64,000 nucleotides of DNA, from contig NZ_JAGUCO010000022.1 of NCBI RefSeq assembly GCF_018271995.1, forward strand, positions 1 through 64,000, in the 5' to 3' direction. The DNA is from Carboxylicivirga linearis (lineage in GTDB: Bacteria; Bacteroidota; Bacteroidia; Bacteroidales; Marinilabiliaceae). This document shows positions 46,176 to 56,502 of this stretch, in pieces. The stretch's first letter is position 1; each line of letters opens with the position of its first letter. The notes beneath the pieces were generated by a model. It had not been told where the DNA came from. It ran no database searches and worked only from the letters and a program-made list of their open reading frames with translations. Both the position numbers and the translations under genes were made by a program.

Positions 46176-47822
46176 ATGCCTGCCTTACAAATAAAGGTGA
46201 AGTTAACCTTTGTATTTTTATCCATAGTATTCATTTCTTTTACAAACTCTACTGCTGTTTTATCGCAAGAGTATTTTAAAGAGGATAGTCTGCAATCTGT
46301 CTATAACTCAAGCCGTGATGCACAGGTAAAGGTTAATGCTTTAATTGAAATGTCGAGGTTATATGAGCTGTCAGATATTAAAAAATCGTTGCATTATGCA
46401 ACACAAGCACTCGATGAAGCACTGAAAACAGATAATTATCTAATTAAAGCTCATGCATATAGTAACTTGGGCGTTTCGTTTATGGTTTTAGGCTCCTATG
46501 ATAAGGCAACCGAATTATTTCTAGAAGCAAAGACTTTAATTGAAGAAAATGATGATTTTAAACGGTTAGTGGGTGTTGTATTAAATGTTGGAGCTGTTCG
46601 TTTCATGCTTGAAGATATGGAGGGTGCTCTGAAAGAGTTTAATGAAGCTTTGGATCTAAATAATCGTTTGATGGCACAGGGCGATTCTGTTTATATGGAA
46701 CAGATACAGATCTTTTATATTAACATTGGAAGTGTATACATGCAGAATGAAAACTATCAAGCTGCTATCGAATACATGAATAAGGCTTTGGATGCTTCAT
46801 TATTAAATAAAGACGTTGTTCAATTAGCTAAGGCAACCAATAACTTAGGTGAGATTTATTTAAAGTTAAAAGATTATAAAAATGCCCGAAAGTTTATACT
46901 TGAAGGCATTAAGTATCGACGTGAAATAAATGATCTGATTGGAATAGCCAGATCTAATGTAAATCTGGTTGATTACTATATTGCAATTAATCAATTGGAT
47001 AGCGCTGCTATTATAAATGATGATGCCATTGAGATTGGTCAGGAATTAAGTGCTTTAGAAATATTAAAAGACTCTTATGAGCAGAAAGCTAAGATTTATG
47101 AACTACTTAATGATTTTGCTTTAGCAAATCACGCACTTAAAGATTACTATCTGATTAAAGACAGTATTCAAAATGAGTCGGTAATAGAAAAAACTACCCG
47201 ACTACAAATGGAATATGAATACAATAAATTGGAAGAAGTACGCAAGCAAGAGCATTTTCAATTTCAAATTAAGGTATATTCAACTATAGCCTTACTGTTA
47301 TTATTACTGGTTATTTTTATTTTGCTGTTTTATTTGTGGAGAAGTAAAGCTCGCAGGGAATTTGTTGAAAACGAAAATCTTAAAAAGGATTTGGAAATTA
47401 AGAATAAGGAGTTGACAACCAATGTAATGTACTTATTAAAGAAAAATGAGTTAATTACAAATGTTTCCAATCGCTTGCTTAAAATTAAATCCAAGCTGAA
47501 AGTGGAAGAAAAAGATGCGATTCAGCGGATTATTTTTGATTTACAAGCAGGAGCAGATTCTGAGGTATGGGAAGAGTTTGAACTACGATTTCAACAGGTT
47601 CATACAGGATTTTATAAAAGTTTACAACAACATGCCCCAGATTTAACACCATCAGAACTTAAAATATGTGCTTTTCTGAAACTGAATATGAATAGCAAAG
47701 AAATTTCAGCATTAATACACCAAAGTATCAAAAGTGTGGAAGTTAAAAGGTCAAAAATTAGAAAGAAATTAGGCTTGACCAATACAGATACTAATCTGGT
47801 AACTTTCTTAAATGAACTTTGA
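46176..47822 (+). CDS. TPR-transmembrane-HTH (LuxR-like) regulator, copy 3
   Basis: 548 aa from ATG 46176, chosen over an in-frame TTG at 46146. Hydrophobic N-terminal signal (VKLTFVFLSIVFISF), TPR-like repeats (EYMNKALDAS, YKNARKFILEGIKYRRE), a transmembrane helix (STIALLLLLLVIFILLFYLW), coiled coil and C-terminal HTH (TPSELKICAFLKLNMNSKE, VKRSKIRKKLGL). It is clearly related to regulators 1 and 2 but diverged, also in the recognition region. Unlike them it points in the same direction as its small ORF and giant protease, so the gene order was rearranged here. Confidence 0.83.
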   Translation: MPALQIKVKLTFVFLSIVFISFTNSTAVLSQEYFKEDSLQSVYNSSRDAQVKVNALIEMSRLYELSDIKKSLHYATQALDEALKTDNYLIKAHAYSNLGVSFMVLGSYDKATELFLEAKTLIEENDDFKRLVGVVLNVGAVRFMLEDMEGALKEFNEALDLNNRLMAQGDSVYMEQIQIFYINIGSVYMQNENYQAAIEYMNKALDASLLNKDVVQLAKATNNLGEIYLKLKDYKNARKFILEGIKYRREINDLIGIARSNVNLVDYYIAINQLDSAAIINDDAIEIGQELSALEILKDSYEQKAKIYELLNDFALANHALKDYYLIKDSIQNESVIEKTTRLQMEYEYNKLEEVRKQEHFQFQIKVYSTIALLLLLLVIFILLFYLWRSKARREFVENENLKKDLEIKNKELTTNVMYLLKKNELITNVSNRLLKIKSKLKVEEKDAIQRIIFDLQAGADSEVWEEFELRFQQVHTGFYKSLQQHAPDLTPSELKICAFLKLNMNSKEISALIHQSIKSVEVKRSKIRKKLGLTNTDTNLVTFLNEL

Positions 47823-47864
47823 TATTAGTATTACAATTGTATAAAAATCATCCAATTTTTTATG

Positions 47865-47895
47865 CCCTCATGAGTATTCGTGAGGGTTTCTTTTT
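47865..47895 (+). terminator. Terminator after regulator 3
   Basis: CCCTCA / TGAGGG stem with a 10-base loop, followed by TTTCTTTTT, 42 bases after the regulator stop. It suggests regulator 3 is transcribed separately from the small ORF and giant protease 3. Confidence 0.7.
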
Positions 47896-48175
47896 GCCTT
47901 CTAATATCTCTTACCTGAAATATTGTCTGATTATGTGATTTCTATATTGTAAGGATTTAAATAATTGATCCATAGTGTAATGAGGTTTATGTGTAGTGGT
48001 CGTATTAAGGCATATACCCCCTTAGTAGTAGTTATTCTATGGCACATTATAGCTGTGTAGTATTTTCGGTATGTTCTTCTTCTTTTAATAATAATCAACC
48101 TCGGTTAAACTTGTCTTTCTGAATTGTCGAGCTTCGAAAAACACAATTATTGGTTGGATCAAAACTGTTTGGAAG
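47896..48175 (+). promoter_or_regulatory. Putative promoter region of cassette 3 protease
   Basis: Non-coding. It contains TGAGGTTTAT at 47981-47990, the only copy here of the GAGGTTT core seen upstream of the small ORFs in cassettes 1 and 2. No array of GAGAGGTG boxes and no clear TAnnTTTG were found. Confidence 0.35.
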
Positions 48176-48313
48176 ATGAGTAAAAAGGACCAAAACATCT
48201 CAGATCAAAAAATTAAGCAACTCATGGAGCTTAATAAAGATAGATCTGAAGCCCTTAAAAAGATTTTAGATTCTATGAATGAGAAGGATCAGAAATCAAT
48301 AAAGAAAAAATAG
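48176..48313 (+). CDS. Small charged protein preceding giant protease 3
   Basis: 45-codon ORF starting MSKKDQNISDQKIKQLMEL and ending SIKKK, with no signal peptide. It is rich in Lys, Asp and Gln with a helical pattern (IKQLMELNKDRSEALKKIL). It is diverged from the ORFs at 2155 and 20962 but keeps length, charge, the I.K.I..L opening and the place 27 bases before the giant protease. Presence in all three cassettes is the main support. Confidence 0.6.
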   Translation: MSKKDQNISDQKIKQLMELNKDRSEALKKILDSMNEKDQKSIKKK

Positions 48314-48340
48314 AACTATACAATATTTAAATCTGTTCGA

Positions 48341-51300
48341 ATGAAATGTAAATTACTACTAAGATTTTACCTGTTACTTCTGTTAGGCTTGATTATTAGT
48401 CAAGTGGCATGGGCACAGGATTTAGAAAAAGGAATCGTAAGAGTAAAATTAAATCCTACAAAGTTGACCTCTTTTGCAAAGCTTAAGTCAACTAAAAATG
48501 GAATTGAAACAGGGGTTGTAGCTTTTGATAAAATATCATCTAAAGTAAAAGCTTTTAATCTAAAAAGAGTATTCCCATATTCTGAGAAGTATGAAGAAAA
48601 GCACAAGCAATATGGCCTGGATTTATGGTATGAAGTTGAATATTCTGAAAACCTGGATCCAAATGACGTAGCCAAAGAATATGGTAAATTGTCTGAAATA
48701 TCCAATGCAGAGATTGTTCGGCCTGTTTCTTTTGGGGAAGCCAAACCAGTAAATATATACAGTGCTTCACAAGTTTCTGAAATGCCCTTTGATGATCCAA
48801 GATTAAATAAACAATGGCACTATAATAATGATGGATCGATCTTAGAAACTGCTGTTTCTGGAGCAGATATTAATTTGTTTGAGGCGTGGAAGACTCAAAC
48901 CGGTTCGCCAGATGTAGTAGTGGCTATTATTGATGGAGGTATCGATTTGACTCATCCTGATTTAACAGATGCAGTTTGGGTAAATGAAACTGAATTGGAT
49001 GGAGAAAATGGCGTTGATGATGACGGTAATGGATACGTAGATGATATCTATGGTTATAATTTTGCACTGGATCGATCTTCAGTTGATGCCCATTTTCATG
49101 GTACTCATGTAGCAGGTACGGTAGGTGCTATTAATAATAATGGTATTGGTGTTTCAGGTGTTGCCGGGGGAGATGGAATCAATCCAGGAACAAGATTAAT
49201 GTCGTGTCAGATTATGACAGAGTCGGGAACAACAGGAGGAATGGCCGAAGCTCTGATTTATGCAGCTGATAACGGTGCAGTAATTGCACAGTGTTCGTGG
49301 GGGTGGACGAAGTCTGACTTTTATGAACAAGTGGTACTTGATGCAATTGATTACTTTGTAAAAGAAGCCGGATCGTATGCTGGAAGTCCAATGAAAGGAG
49401 GATTAGCAGTTTTTGCAGCTGGTAATGAAGGAGTGGATGAAAAGCTTTATCCTGCAGCTTATGAGTCTGTTATTGCTGTGGCGGCAATAGATTATTCTAA
49501 TAAGAAAGCATCATATTCAACTTATGGTGATTGGGTAGATGTTACTGCTCCAGGAGGATATACAGGAGATGCAACCGAAGGAGGTGTATTAAGTACGTAT
49601 CCTGGTGGTCAATATTCCAACCTAAATGGTACTTCTATGGCATGTCCTCATGTGTCAGGTATTGCAGCTTTGGTAGTGGCTGAATATGGAAGTAGTACTT
49701 TTACTGTTGATCTACTTAAAAGACATCTAATTACTTCAGTCCATGATATTGAACCATTTCTTACAGCCGATGTGTCAGGTAAGATGGGGAGTGGATTTAT
49801 CGATGCAGCCTTAGCCTTACAGTCTGGTTCTGTAACAAAAACTCCATCAGCTGTTAATGATCTCTTAGTTCAAACTTCTCAGGATGAAGCCAAGATAGAA
49901 TGGAGTATAGTTCCGGATGAAGACGATAAAATTGGTAGTAGTTATACATTATATTGGAGTAAAAATCCTTTTGACGCTGGCACATTATCATCAGCAGCAT
50001 CTACTATAATTAATCGTTACTTCAGTAATGTAGGCGATAAAGTAGAATATACATTAGAGAATCTGGATTCTAAAACTGAATATTATTTTGCCGTTAAGGC
50101 ATTTGATAGATGGGGTAATGAATCTGATTTATCGGATGTAGTGAAGGCAGCCACCAATAATGGACCAGCTATAAATGTATTACTTGATAATAGTGAAATA
50201 GCTATTGATGAGTCAACTCAGTTTACTAATACCAGTATTGTTCAGTTGAATAATAATGACGAAGGATTATTAAAATGGAGTTCATATATTGGTTTAACAG
50301 GTACAGATTTAGAGAATTATAGCGAAGAAGTATTTCAACCAGTAAATGCTGATACTTATACTGGTAATGGTATTAAAGGGCAGTCGCTTATTTCCTATCC
50401 TAATATAGAAGCTCCTGTTTCTATGTCTATGGATGATCGTCTAACCTATAACTCACAGGCTTCATATGTATACATAGGCGAAGATGATGTGTCTCTTACA
50501 AACTCTTCAGCAACTCGCTTTTATGTTAATAATGCTTTTAATGTTACTAATTTTTGGGTAGACCTTCATCTAAATCCTGAATTTGGTCCTGCCACAGTAG
50601 AGTTTTATAAAGGTTCTCAGATAACAGATGCACAGTTGATTACCTCTCAGAAGATTGAATCGGTAGGTGATTACCAAAGTGCCTACTATGTAAATATGGA
50701 AGAACAGCTATACTTAGAAGCTGGAAATTATTATTGGGTTGTATTCCATACACCAGCAGGTAACCTTTATCCATTAGGTTTAACCAAAGAAAGTGAAGAA
50801 TTTCAGTCAGATAATTGTTTGTTCAGTACAAACGGAGGTCAAAACTGGATGTTTGTTAATGATGTTTATGGTGATACAAATGACTGGATTTGGAAGCTTA
50901 CTTTGCGAAGTTTAAATGCACATCTGGGTGATTACATAACACTTACACCTTCTGAAGGGGAATTATCAGGCAATAGCACACAGGATTTACAATTGGATGT
51001 AAATGCCGAGAAACTTATTGATGGTACTTACAGTGAAAATTTAGTATTTGCTTCTAATGATCCAGAAAATAAGATAGTTAAGAAATCTCTTCAGTTAAAT
51101 GTTGATGGTCATCACCCTGTATTAAAGTCTCAGTCAATTGTTGACTATGGAAATGTTTTTGTTGGTAAATCAAAAACCTACGAAATTGAAGTTGCCAATG
51201 AAGGCTATGCAGGTTATTACTTAAGCAAATGGGAAGTTTCATCCTCAGATCCTAATTTTATTGTTAATAAAGTAAGTGCTGATTATATACCGGCAAGGGA

Positions 51301-54300
51301 TATAGCTACAATACAAATTATTTATAAACCCACATCTGCCGGATCTCATAGTGCACTGATCCAGATGAACAATGGTGCTTATAGCCATAGTTTTAAAGTT
51401 ACCGGTGTTGCCGGAGACCCTGCTAAAATTAGTTTAACTCCTACTACATCTCATTTGGGATCCGGACTGACAATTGGTGAACCTGTTGATTCTATTTCAT
51501 TCGATATTACTAATATTGGTAACTATCCACTGAATTATAGTATACCTGCTTTCTCTGGTGATTATGTTATTGAGGATCTGGATCGACCAGTTAATAATTT
51601 TGGATATACCTATAATTATGCTGTTGAACAGGGACCCGATTATACGGGTGAAATTCCGGCCTCTCATGGATGGGTTGATATGTCAGAATCTACTGGAGTC
51701 ACAAATATTAATGACCAATTGAAGGGGAGCGATTTTGCAGTACAGGTAGACTTAGGTTTTACATTCCCGTTTTATGATCGTTTTTACGATAAAGTTTGGG
51801 TGAACGAACAAGGAGTGTTGATTTTTGAAGAAGATGGAAATTTAAGAATCAATAATAGCTTTCAAACCAGTCTGGATAGAATTCGTCCATTTGATATGAT
51901 TTCAGCAGCCATGATGGATACAAAATTTGAGAGTGCTCAAACTGCGATCTATTACCAGAAATCAGATGGCGAGTTTAGAGTAGAATATAAATATCTAACT
52001 ATTGGCAATCGATTTGTAGACCTGCAAATTGTACTAAAAGCCAGCGGTGATTTTGATGTTTTGTTTTATCAGGTTGAGAAAAATCAAAACGAATTGCCTG
52101 ATTTTTTTGTAGGTATAACAGATAAAGTGAAAGGTGATCATGCTTATGCATCAAACAGTGATTATCAGTTAAGGTTTGCTGAAACAACAGATTACGGTCA
52201 TTACTTCCATTTTAGCCATCCGGGGGAGAATATGGTTGTTGCAGCAGAAAATGCATTTGGTACATTGTTGCCAAACGAAACGCAAACAGTAACCTTGGCA
52301 TTTAATACAGAAAGTGCTTTGCAGGGTGATGTATTTCAGCGTGTTCCTATTATTAGTAATGATATTGATATGCCAATGTCGGTATTTGAGGTTACAGCTA
52401 ATTTTACTTCAGGAGGATCAGCTGAGTTATCAATGGCGAAAGATACCATTGACTTTGGTAATGTGTATAAGACTTCGGTACAGGAGTTACCATTACAAAT
52501 TATTAATAAAGGAACAGCTCAGGATCAAATAACCAGTATTGAGTTTTCTAATCCTATTTTTTCGACGACGGCTGAATTACCTTATACAGTTGGAGCCAGA
52601 CAATCATCGTATTTGCCCATTATATTGAATACCGATGCAGTTGCAACCCCTGAAGGTAAAGCTACAATAACACTTGCCAGTGGTAAGGTATTGGTTGCTG
52701 CACTGAGCGCCAATGTTGAGGAGAATCCAATTATTGAGGTTAGTCCAGTAGAAGGCTATAACAAATCTATCGATGCTCGTACCTATACTGATGTAGATGT
52801 CACCATAACTAATAGTGGTTTAGGTGATTTGGAAATGGCAGTTATACCAAATGAATGGTGTTACCCATTAAGTGAGAATGTGAGTGGTGGAGAAATTTCT
52901 GACTACGAGTATACTTATTCAAAGGGGAATGGTGCCGGATGGATCGATATATTAGATATTGCAGCAGACTCTAATTTACGAGACTTCTTTTGGTCAAGAA
53001 CAGCGTCAGGGGTATATAAGACACTTGAGTTGCCAAAAGCCTTTAAATTTTATGGTAAAGAGATTGATAAAATTTATGTTGCAGCAACAGGATGGTTATG
53101 TGTGGAAGAGCCTGTTGAGATGTCAAGTATTTTTGATTTTCCTCACGATTTTCCTAATGAGGATATGTTTCATGGAGTAATTGCACCAATGGCAGGTTTA
53201 CATTCCAATGCATCACTGACAACAGCCAAAGATGCAGGTATTTACTATCATGCCTTTGATGATAAATTTGTGATTACATATAATAAGTATGTTGATATGA
53301 CCAGTATGAGTAGACCATATGATTTTCAGGTGGTATTATATTATAATGGCCGTATTGACTTTAACTATCGCAACTTCAATACTATTAAAGCTTACGGAAT
53401 CATTGGCGTAGAAAGTCCTGATGATAAGCAAGGTGTTATTATACATCATGATTTATTTATGGGTACTTACGATCCGTTTTCGTATACCTTGTTTCCTGTA
53501 AAGACAGAATCTATTTCTGCACAATCATCAGAAGTTGTTAAGCTACGACTCGATGCAAATAGTTTGTATGATGGAAGCTATCACTACGATGTTAAGATTA
53601 AAAACAATTCTGTAGATCAACCATTGGTTCAACTTCCTATAGATTTGACTGTATTGGGGAAACCTGAATTGGTAGCTGAAAATATAAATGACCAGGTGTG
53701 GTATGTTGCTGATTCGGTATATGTTCAAAAATTTAAAATAAAAAATACAGGAACCAAAGCTATTGAATTGTCTGGTGCGATCACAACAGCTAGCAGTGAC
53801 TTAAAAGTTGAGTTTTATTATCCTGCCGGTGGCTCCGGACCTAATATCTATAAGGAAGGTTATGTGCGTTTAGATCAATTTGTTGGTGATCAGATATTGA
53901 CTACACCATTCTTTGGTGATCCTATTGTGATTGCTGATGGAAAGAAAATGGAACCCGGCGTTGAGTGGATTTGTTATGTAACTTATTCTCCTGCACAACC
54001 AGGCTCATCTACTGCTACCACAGTAATAAATGATATAAATGATCAACCGGTTCTAACATGGACTGCTAATCTTAGTAGTGCATTACCTCCAGTGGCTACT
54101 GTTGGTAGCGATGTTATTGTGTTGGCTGATAATGCAAATCATACAGAAACGCGAACCTTAAAAGTTGGTAACATTGAAGGTGCCAGTGAGCTGGAGTGGA
54201 CTGCAGAATTGAAGTTTATCAGAGGAAGAAAAGTGCCTGAGACCGTTTATGAGTCTGTTTCAACAACCAGTATGAATGTACTTCTTTCGGAGCCTAATAG

Positions 54301-55870
54301 CGGAACAAAGGATAATACAAACGCAAGTTTAAAGTCAACAGAGAGCTATAACCGAACGTTAGAACATAACTCCAGAACATTAGTAGATAACTGGTTAGGA
54401 TTTGGTTTTGATAAGGCTTTTACATCAGCTACTAAATTTACTGTTCCTGAGACTGGATTTACGCTGTCACATATTGAAACATGGTACAGATTCGAAAATC
54501 AATTAGAAGGTACTTTGTATGTTGAGATACTGGCAGGTGGATCAATAGATAAGGCCAGCGTAGTAGCCAAAGGTTCTTTAGCTTATAAAGAAGATGAGTC
54601 TGGCGATATTGGTAAATTCTTTACCATACCACTAGATAACCCAACTTATCTTTATCCTTCTGAAGATTTTTATGTTGTGATACATTATCCTTTAGGAGTC
54701 AGCAATGCACAGGGTATTGTAAATGATTATGCAGAAGCTGAGCCTGATCGTTATTATTATCAGTATGATGGAGAATGGTTTGATTTGTATGCCGATCCTC
54801 AATTCTACGATAATGCCTTTATGGTAAAAGCACATGAAGAAGTATTTGAAGAAAAAACCTGGGTTTCAATTAACAATCTATCAGGTAGTATTACAAAAGG
54901 TGAATCATTTGATATCTCGCTTGATTTCAATGCTGCAAATGTTCAGGAGTATGATAATTCAGCTGAATTAACTTTGCATACAAATGACCCTCTTAATAAG
55001 CAACTGTCTGTTAACCTTTATCTGTTAATGAATAAAGGGCCACAGATAGAGCTTGCCCAAGGTCTGACAGTAGTTGAGGAAAATGATACTTCAGTTCTTC
55101 GCTACGAGATAAAAGACATGGAAGGGGACCCATACACCGTTGAGTTAGCTAATGAATTGGAATGGGCTCAAATAACGAAAAATGAAGATGGAGTATTGGA
55201 AATAACCCTCACTCCGGATTATTATGCACAAGGTTTCCATGATTTACAATTAGTTGGAGTTGATGAACATGGCGAAGAATCAAGTTATGTTACAACAGTG
55301 GAAGTGGTTAATGTAAACCGTGAACCGATATTTACCAACGGGGTGCTTAAAGATACAATAATGGTTATTGAGTATGGAGCGCAGGAGGTTCTTTTTGAAG
55401 AATGGATTATGGATCCTGACCCAGATGTTGTTCAATATAACATTGCTGTGGATAATGAAGATGTTTTAGATTTATTCATTGGTGATGAAGGGGTAATATT
55501 AACTCCATTAACTATTGGAGTTGTAAACGTAACCATTTCTGCTGTGGATGAACATGGGGCAAAGCTATCAGGTACATATACCATAACCGTTAAAAATAGA
55601 ACAGGTATAGATGATTTACAATCTGGTGGTTTGGATATTTACCCAAATCCTGCAAGTGAATTAATAAATATTGAATGGAATAAGAATCTATCCGGAGATA
55701 CAAGAATAAACCTATTAAGTATTGATGGATCAATTGTTCAGTCGGTTAATATTGATGTGATGGGTGCTGGTAACTATACATTTAATGTAGCTGATTTACC
55801 AAATGGTATTTACATCATTGAGATAGTATCCGGAGCAGAAAATTATTCTAAAAAAATAATCAAACAATAA
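48341..55870 (+). CDS. Giant secreted S8 (subtilisin-like) protease with T9SS sorting domain, copy 3
   Basis: 2509 aa. Signal peptide to WAQ (about 26), propeptide-like region, S8 domain with Asp198 (AIIDGGID), His253 (HFHGTHVAGT), Asn362 (AAGNEG) and Ser432 (GTSMACPHVSG): complete triad. A fibronectin III-like domain follows, then module A (about 706-846), nidogen-like modules (about 1133-1253 and 1550-1713: FPFYDRFYDKVWV, FKFYGKEIDKIYV), second module A (about 2013-2166), cadherin/Ig-like repeats (NVNREP) and a sorting domain from DIYPNPASE (about 2433) to GIYIIEI. It belongs to a second subgroup with the protein at 56503 (shared AIIDGGI, HxHGTH, AGSPMKGG). Probably exported and surface attached. 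Confidence 0.93.
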   Translation: MKCKLLLRFYLLLLLGLIISQVAWAQDLEKGIVRVKLNPTKLTSFAKLKSTKNGIETGVVAFDKISSKVKAFNLKRVFPYSEKYEEKHKQYGLDLWYEVEYSENLDPNDVAKEYGKLSEISNAEIVRPVSFGEAKPVNIYSASQVSEMPFDDPRLNKQWHYNNDGSILETAVSGADINLFEAWKTQTGSPDVVVAIIDGGIDLTHPDLTDAVWVNETELDGENGVDDDGNGYVDDIYGYNFALDRSSVDAHFHGTHVAGTVGAINNNGIGVSGVAGGDGINPGTRLMSCQIMTESGTTGGMAEALIYAADNGAVIAQCSWGWTKSDFYEQVVLDAIDYFVKEAGSYAGSPMKGGLAVFAAGNEGVDEKLYPAAYESVIAVAAIDYSNKKASYSTYGDWVDVTAPGGYTGDATEGGVLSTYPGGQYSNLNGTSMACPHVSGIAALVVAEYGSSTFTVDLLKRHLITSVHDIEPFLTADVSGKMGSGFIDAALALQSGSVTKTPSAVNDLLVQTSQDEAKIEWSIVPDEDDKIGSSYTLYWSKNPFDAGTLSSAASTIINRYFSNVGDKVEYTLENLDSKTEYYFAVKAFDRWGNESDLSDVVKAATNNGPAINVLLDNSEIAIDESTQFTNTSIVQLNNNDEGLLKWSSYIGLTGTDLENYSEEVFQPVNADTYTGNGIKGQSLISYPNIEAPVSMSMDDRLTYNSQASYVYIGEDDVSLTNSSATRFYVNNAFNVTNFWVDLHLNPEFGPATVEFYKGSQITDAQLITSQKIESVGDYQSAYYVNMEEQLYLEAGNYYWVVFHTPAGNLYPLGLTKESEEFQSDNCLFSTNGGQNWMFVNDVYGDTNDWIWKLTLRSLNAHLGDYITLTPSEGELSGNSTQDLQLDVNAEKLIDGTYSENLVFASNDPENKIVKKSLQLNVDGHHPVLKSQSIVDYGNVFVGKSKTYEIEVANEGYAGYYLSKWEVSSSDPNFIVNKVSADYIPARDIATIQIIYKPTSAGSHSALIQMNNGAYSHSFKVTGVAGDPAKISLTPTTSHLGSGLTIGEPVDSISFDITNIGNYPLNYSIPAFSGDYVIEDLDRPVNNFGYTYNYAVEQGPDYTGEIPASHGWVDMSESTGVTNINDQLKGSDFAVQVDLGFTFPFYDRFYDKVWVNEQGVLIFEEDGNLRINNSFQTSLDRIRPFDMISAAMMDTKFESAQTAIYYQKSDGEFRVEYKYLTIGNRFVDLQIVLKASGDFDVLFYQVEKNQNELPDFFVGITDKVKGDHAYASNSDYQLRFAETTDYGHYFHFSHPGENMVVAAENAFGTLLPNETQTVTLAFNTESALQGDVFQRVPIISNDIDMPMSVFEVTANFTSGGSAELSMAKDTIDFGNVYKTSVQELPLQIINKGTAQDQITSIEFSNPIFSTTAELPYTVGARQSSYLPIILNTDAVATPEGKATITLASGKVLVAALSANVEENPIIEVSPVEGYNKSIDARTYTDVDVTITNSGLGDLEMAVIPNEWCYPLSENVSGGEISDYEYTYSKGNGAGWIDILDIAADSNLRDFFWSRTASGVYKTLELPKAFKFYGKEIDKIYVAATGWLCVEEPVEMSSIFDFPHDFPNEDMFHGVIAPMAGLHSNASLTTAKDAGIYYHAFDDKFVITYNKYVDMTSMSRPYDFQVVLYYNGRIDFNYRNFNTIKAYGIIGVESPDDKQGVIIHHDLFMGTYDPFSYTLFPVKTESISAQSSEVVKLRLDANSLYDGSYHYDVKIKNNSVDQPLVQLPIDLTVLGKPELVAENINDQVWYVADSVYVQKFKIKNTGTKAIELSGAITTASSDLKVEFYYPAGGSGPNIYKEGYVRLDQFVGDQILTTPFFGDPIVIADGKKMEPGVEWICYVTYSPAQPGSSTATTVINDINDQPVLTWTANLSSALPPVATVGSDVIVLADNANHTETRTLKVGNIEGASELEWTAELKFIRGRKVPETVYESVSTTSMNVLLSEPNSGTKDNTNASLKSTESYNRTLEHNSRTLVDNWLGFGFDKAFTSATKFTVPETGFTLSHIETWYRFENQLEGTLYVEILAGGSIDKASVVAKGSLAYKEDESGDIGKFFTIPLDNPTYLYPSEDFYVVIHYPLGVSNAQGIVNDYAEAEPDRYYYQYDGEWFDLYADPQFYDNAFMVKAHEEVFEEKTWVSINNLSGSITKGESFDISLDFNAANVQEYDNSAELTLHTNDPLNKQLSVNLYLLMNKGPQIELAQGLTVVEENDTSVLRYEIKDMEGDPYTVELANELEWAQITKNEDGVLEITLTPDYYAQGFHDLQLVGVDEHGEESSYVTTVEVVNVNREPIFTNGVLKDTIMVIEYGAQEVLFEEWIMDPDPDVVQYNIAVDNEDVLDLFIGDEGVILTPLTIGVVNVTISAVDEHGAKLSGTYTITVKNRTGIDDLQSGGLDIYPNPASELINIEWNKNLSGDTRINLLSIDGSIVQSVNIDVMGAGNYTFNVADLPNGIYIIEIVSGAENYSKKIIKQ

Positions 55871-55889
55871 GTAATAAAAGAATAGTCTG

Positions 55890-55912
55890 TGCAAAGCCGT
55901 TAAGGCTTTGCA
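55890..55912 (+). terminator. Strong hairpin directly after giant protease 3
   Basis: Perfect 9-bp stem TGCAAAGCC / GGCTTTGCA with a 5-base loop, 20 bases after the protease stop and without a T-run. Third case of a strong hairpin at this place. Confidence 0.6.
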
Positions 55913-55934
55913 TGGGCTCTAACATTATAGCATC

Positions 55935-56360
55935 ATGAAGAACATAGTAAAAATTTTGAGTATTTCGTTGCTTATTACAAGCCTACTATCTGCTTGTGGA
56001 AAAGAGGAAGAATCAGCTGATTTGACAAAACCCACAGCAGTTATAACTCTAGACAGAGATAACCATTTTTTTTCGCCAATGTCATCCATTGTAATAAATG
56101 GATCATTTAGTGATAACAAAGAATTAAAAGAATGTCAGGTAACCATTTCTTCACTTAAATCATCCAGAGGTTTTGATCTGGATTGGGAGCCGGAAACATA
56201 TAAAATTCCATTAAGCGGAACTGAAATGACTATTACAGGTCAACAGATCTTTACAATTATACCTGTAGATATTAAATATGGTGAGTATCAAATAACATTT
56301 AAAGTATTGGATACCTCTGATAACTACAATTTTTATACGCAAGATATTGTAATCCAGTAG
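55935..56360 (+). CDS. DUF4625-like lipoprotein, cassette 3
   Basis: 141-aa lipoprotein with lipobox Cys at about residue 21 (LLSACGKEEE) followed by acidic residues. The mature part LTKPTAVITLDRDNHFFSP, IVINGSFSDNKELKECQVTI, LDWEPETYKIPLSGTEMTI and YGEYQITFKVLDTSDNY aligns with the lipoproteins at 12349 and 31401. It directly follows giant protease 3, without the T9SS cargo gene and without SusC after it; a fourth protease gene comes next. This ties the lipoprotein to the protease as well as to SusCD. Function unknown. Confidence 0.72.
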   Translation: MKNIVKILSISLLITSLLSACGKEEESADLTKPTAVITLDRDNHFFSPMSSIVINGSFSDNKELKECQVTISSLKSSRGFDLDWEPETYKIPLSGTEMTITGQQIFTIIPVDIKYGEYQITFKVLDTSDNYNFYTQDIVIQ

Positions 56361-56502
56361 TTCTAATTAGGATTATAATTGTTTGCGATCATTTATAATC
56401 TTTTAAAATCAATACCGGGATTGTAGGGAAGAAAACACCTTTTCTATAAGCAGTTCTGTCTATTTGTTGCTGTAAATAAATGGAAAATCAATTTAGTACA
56501 TA

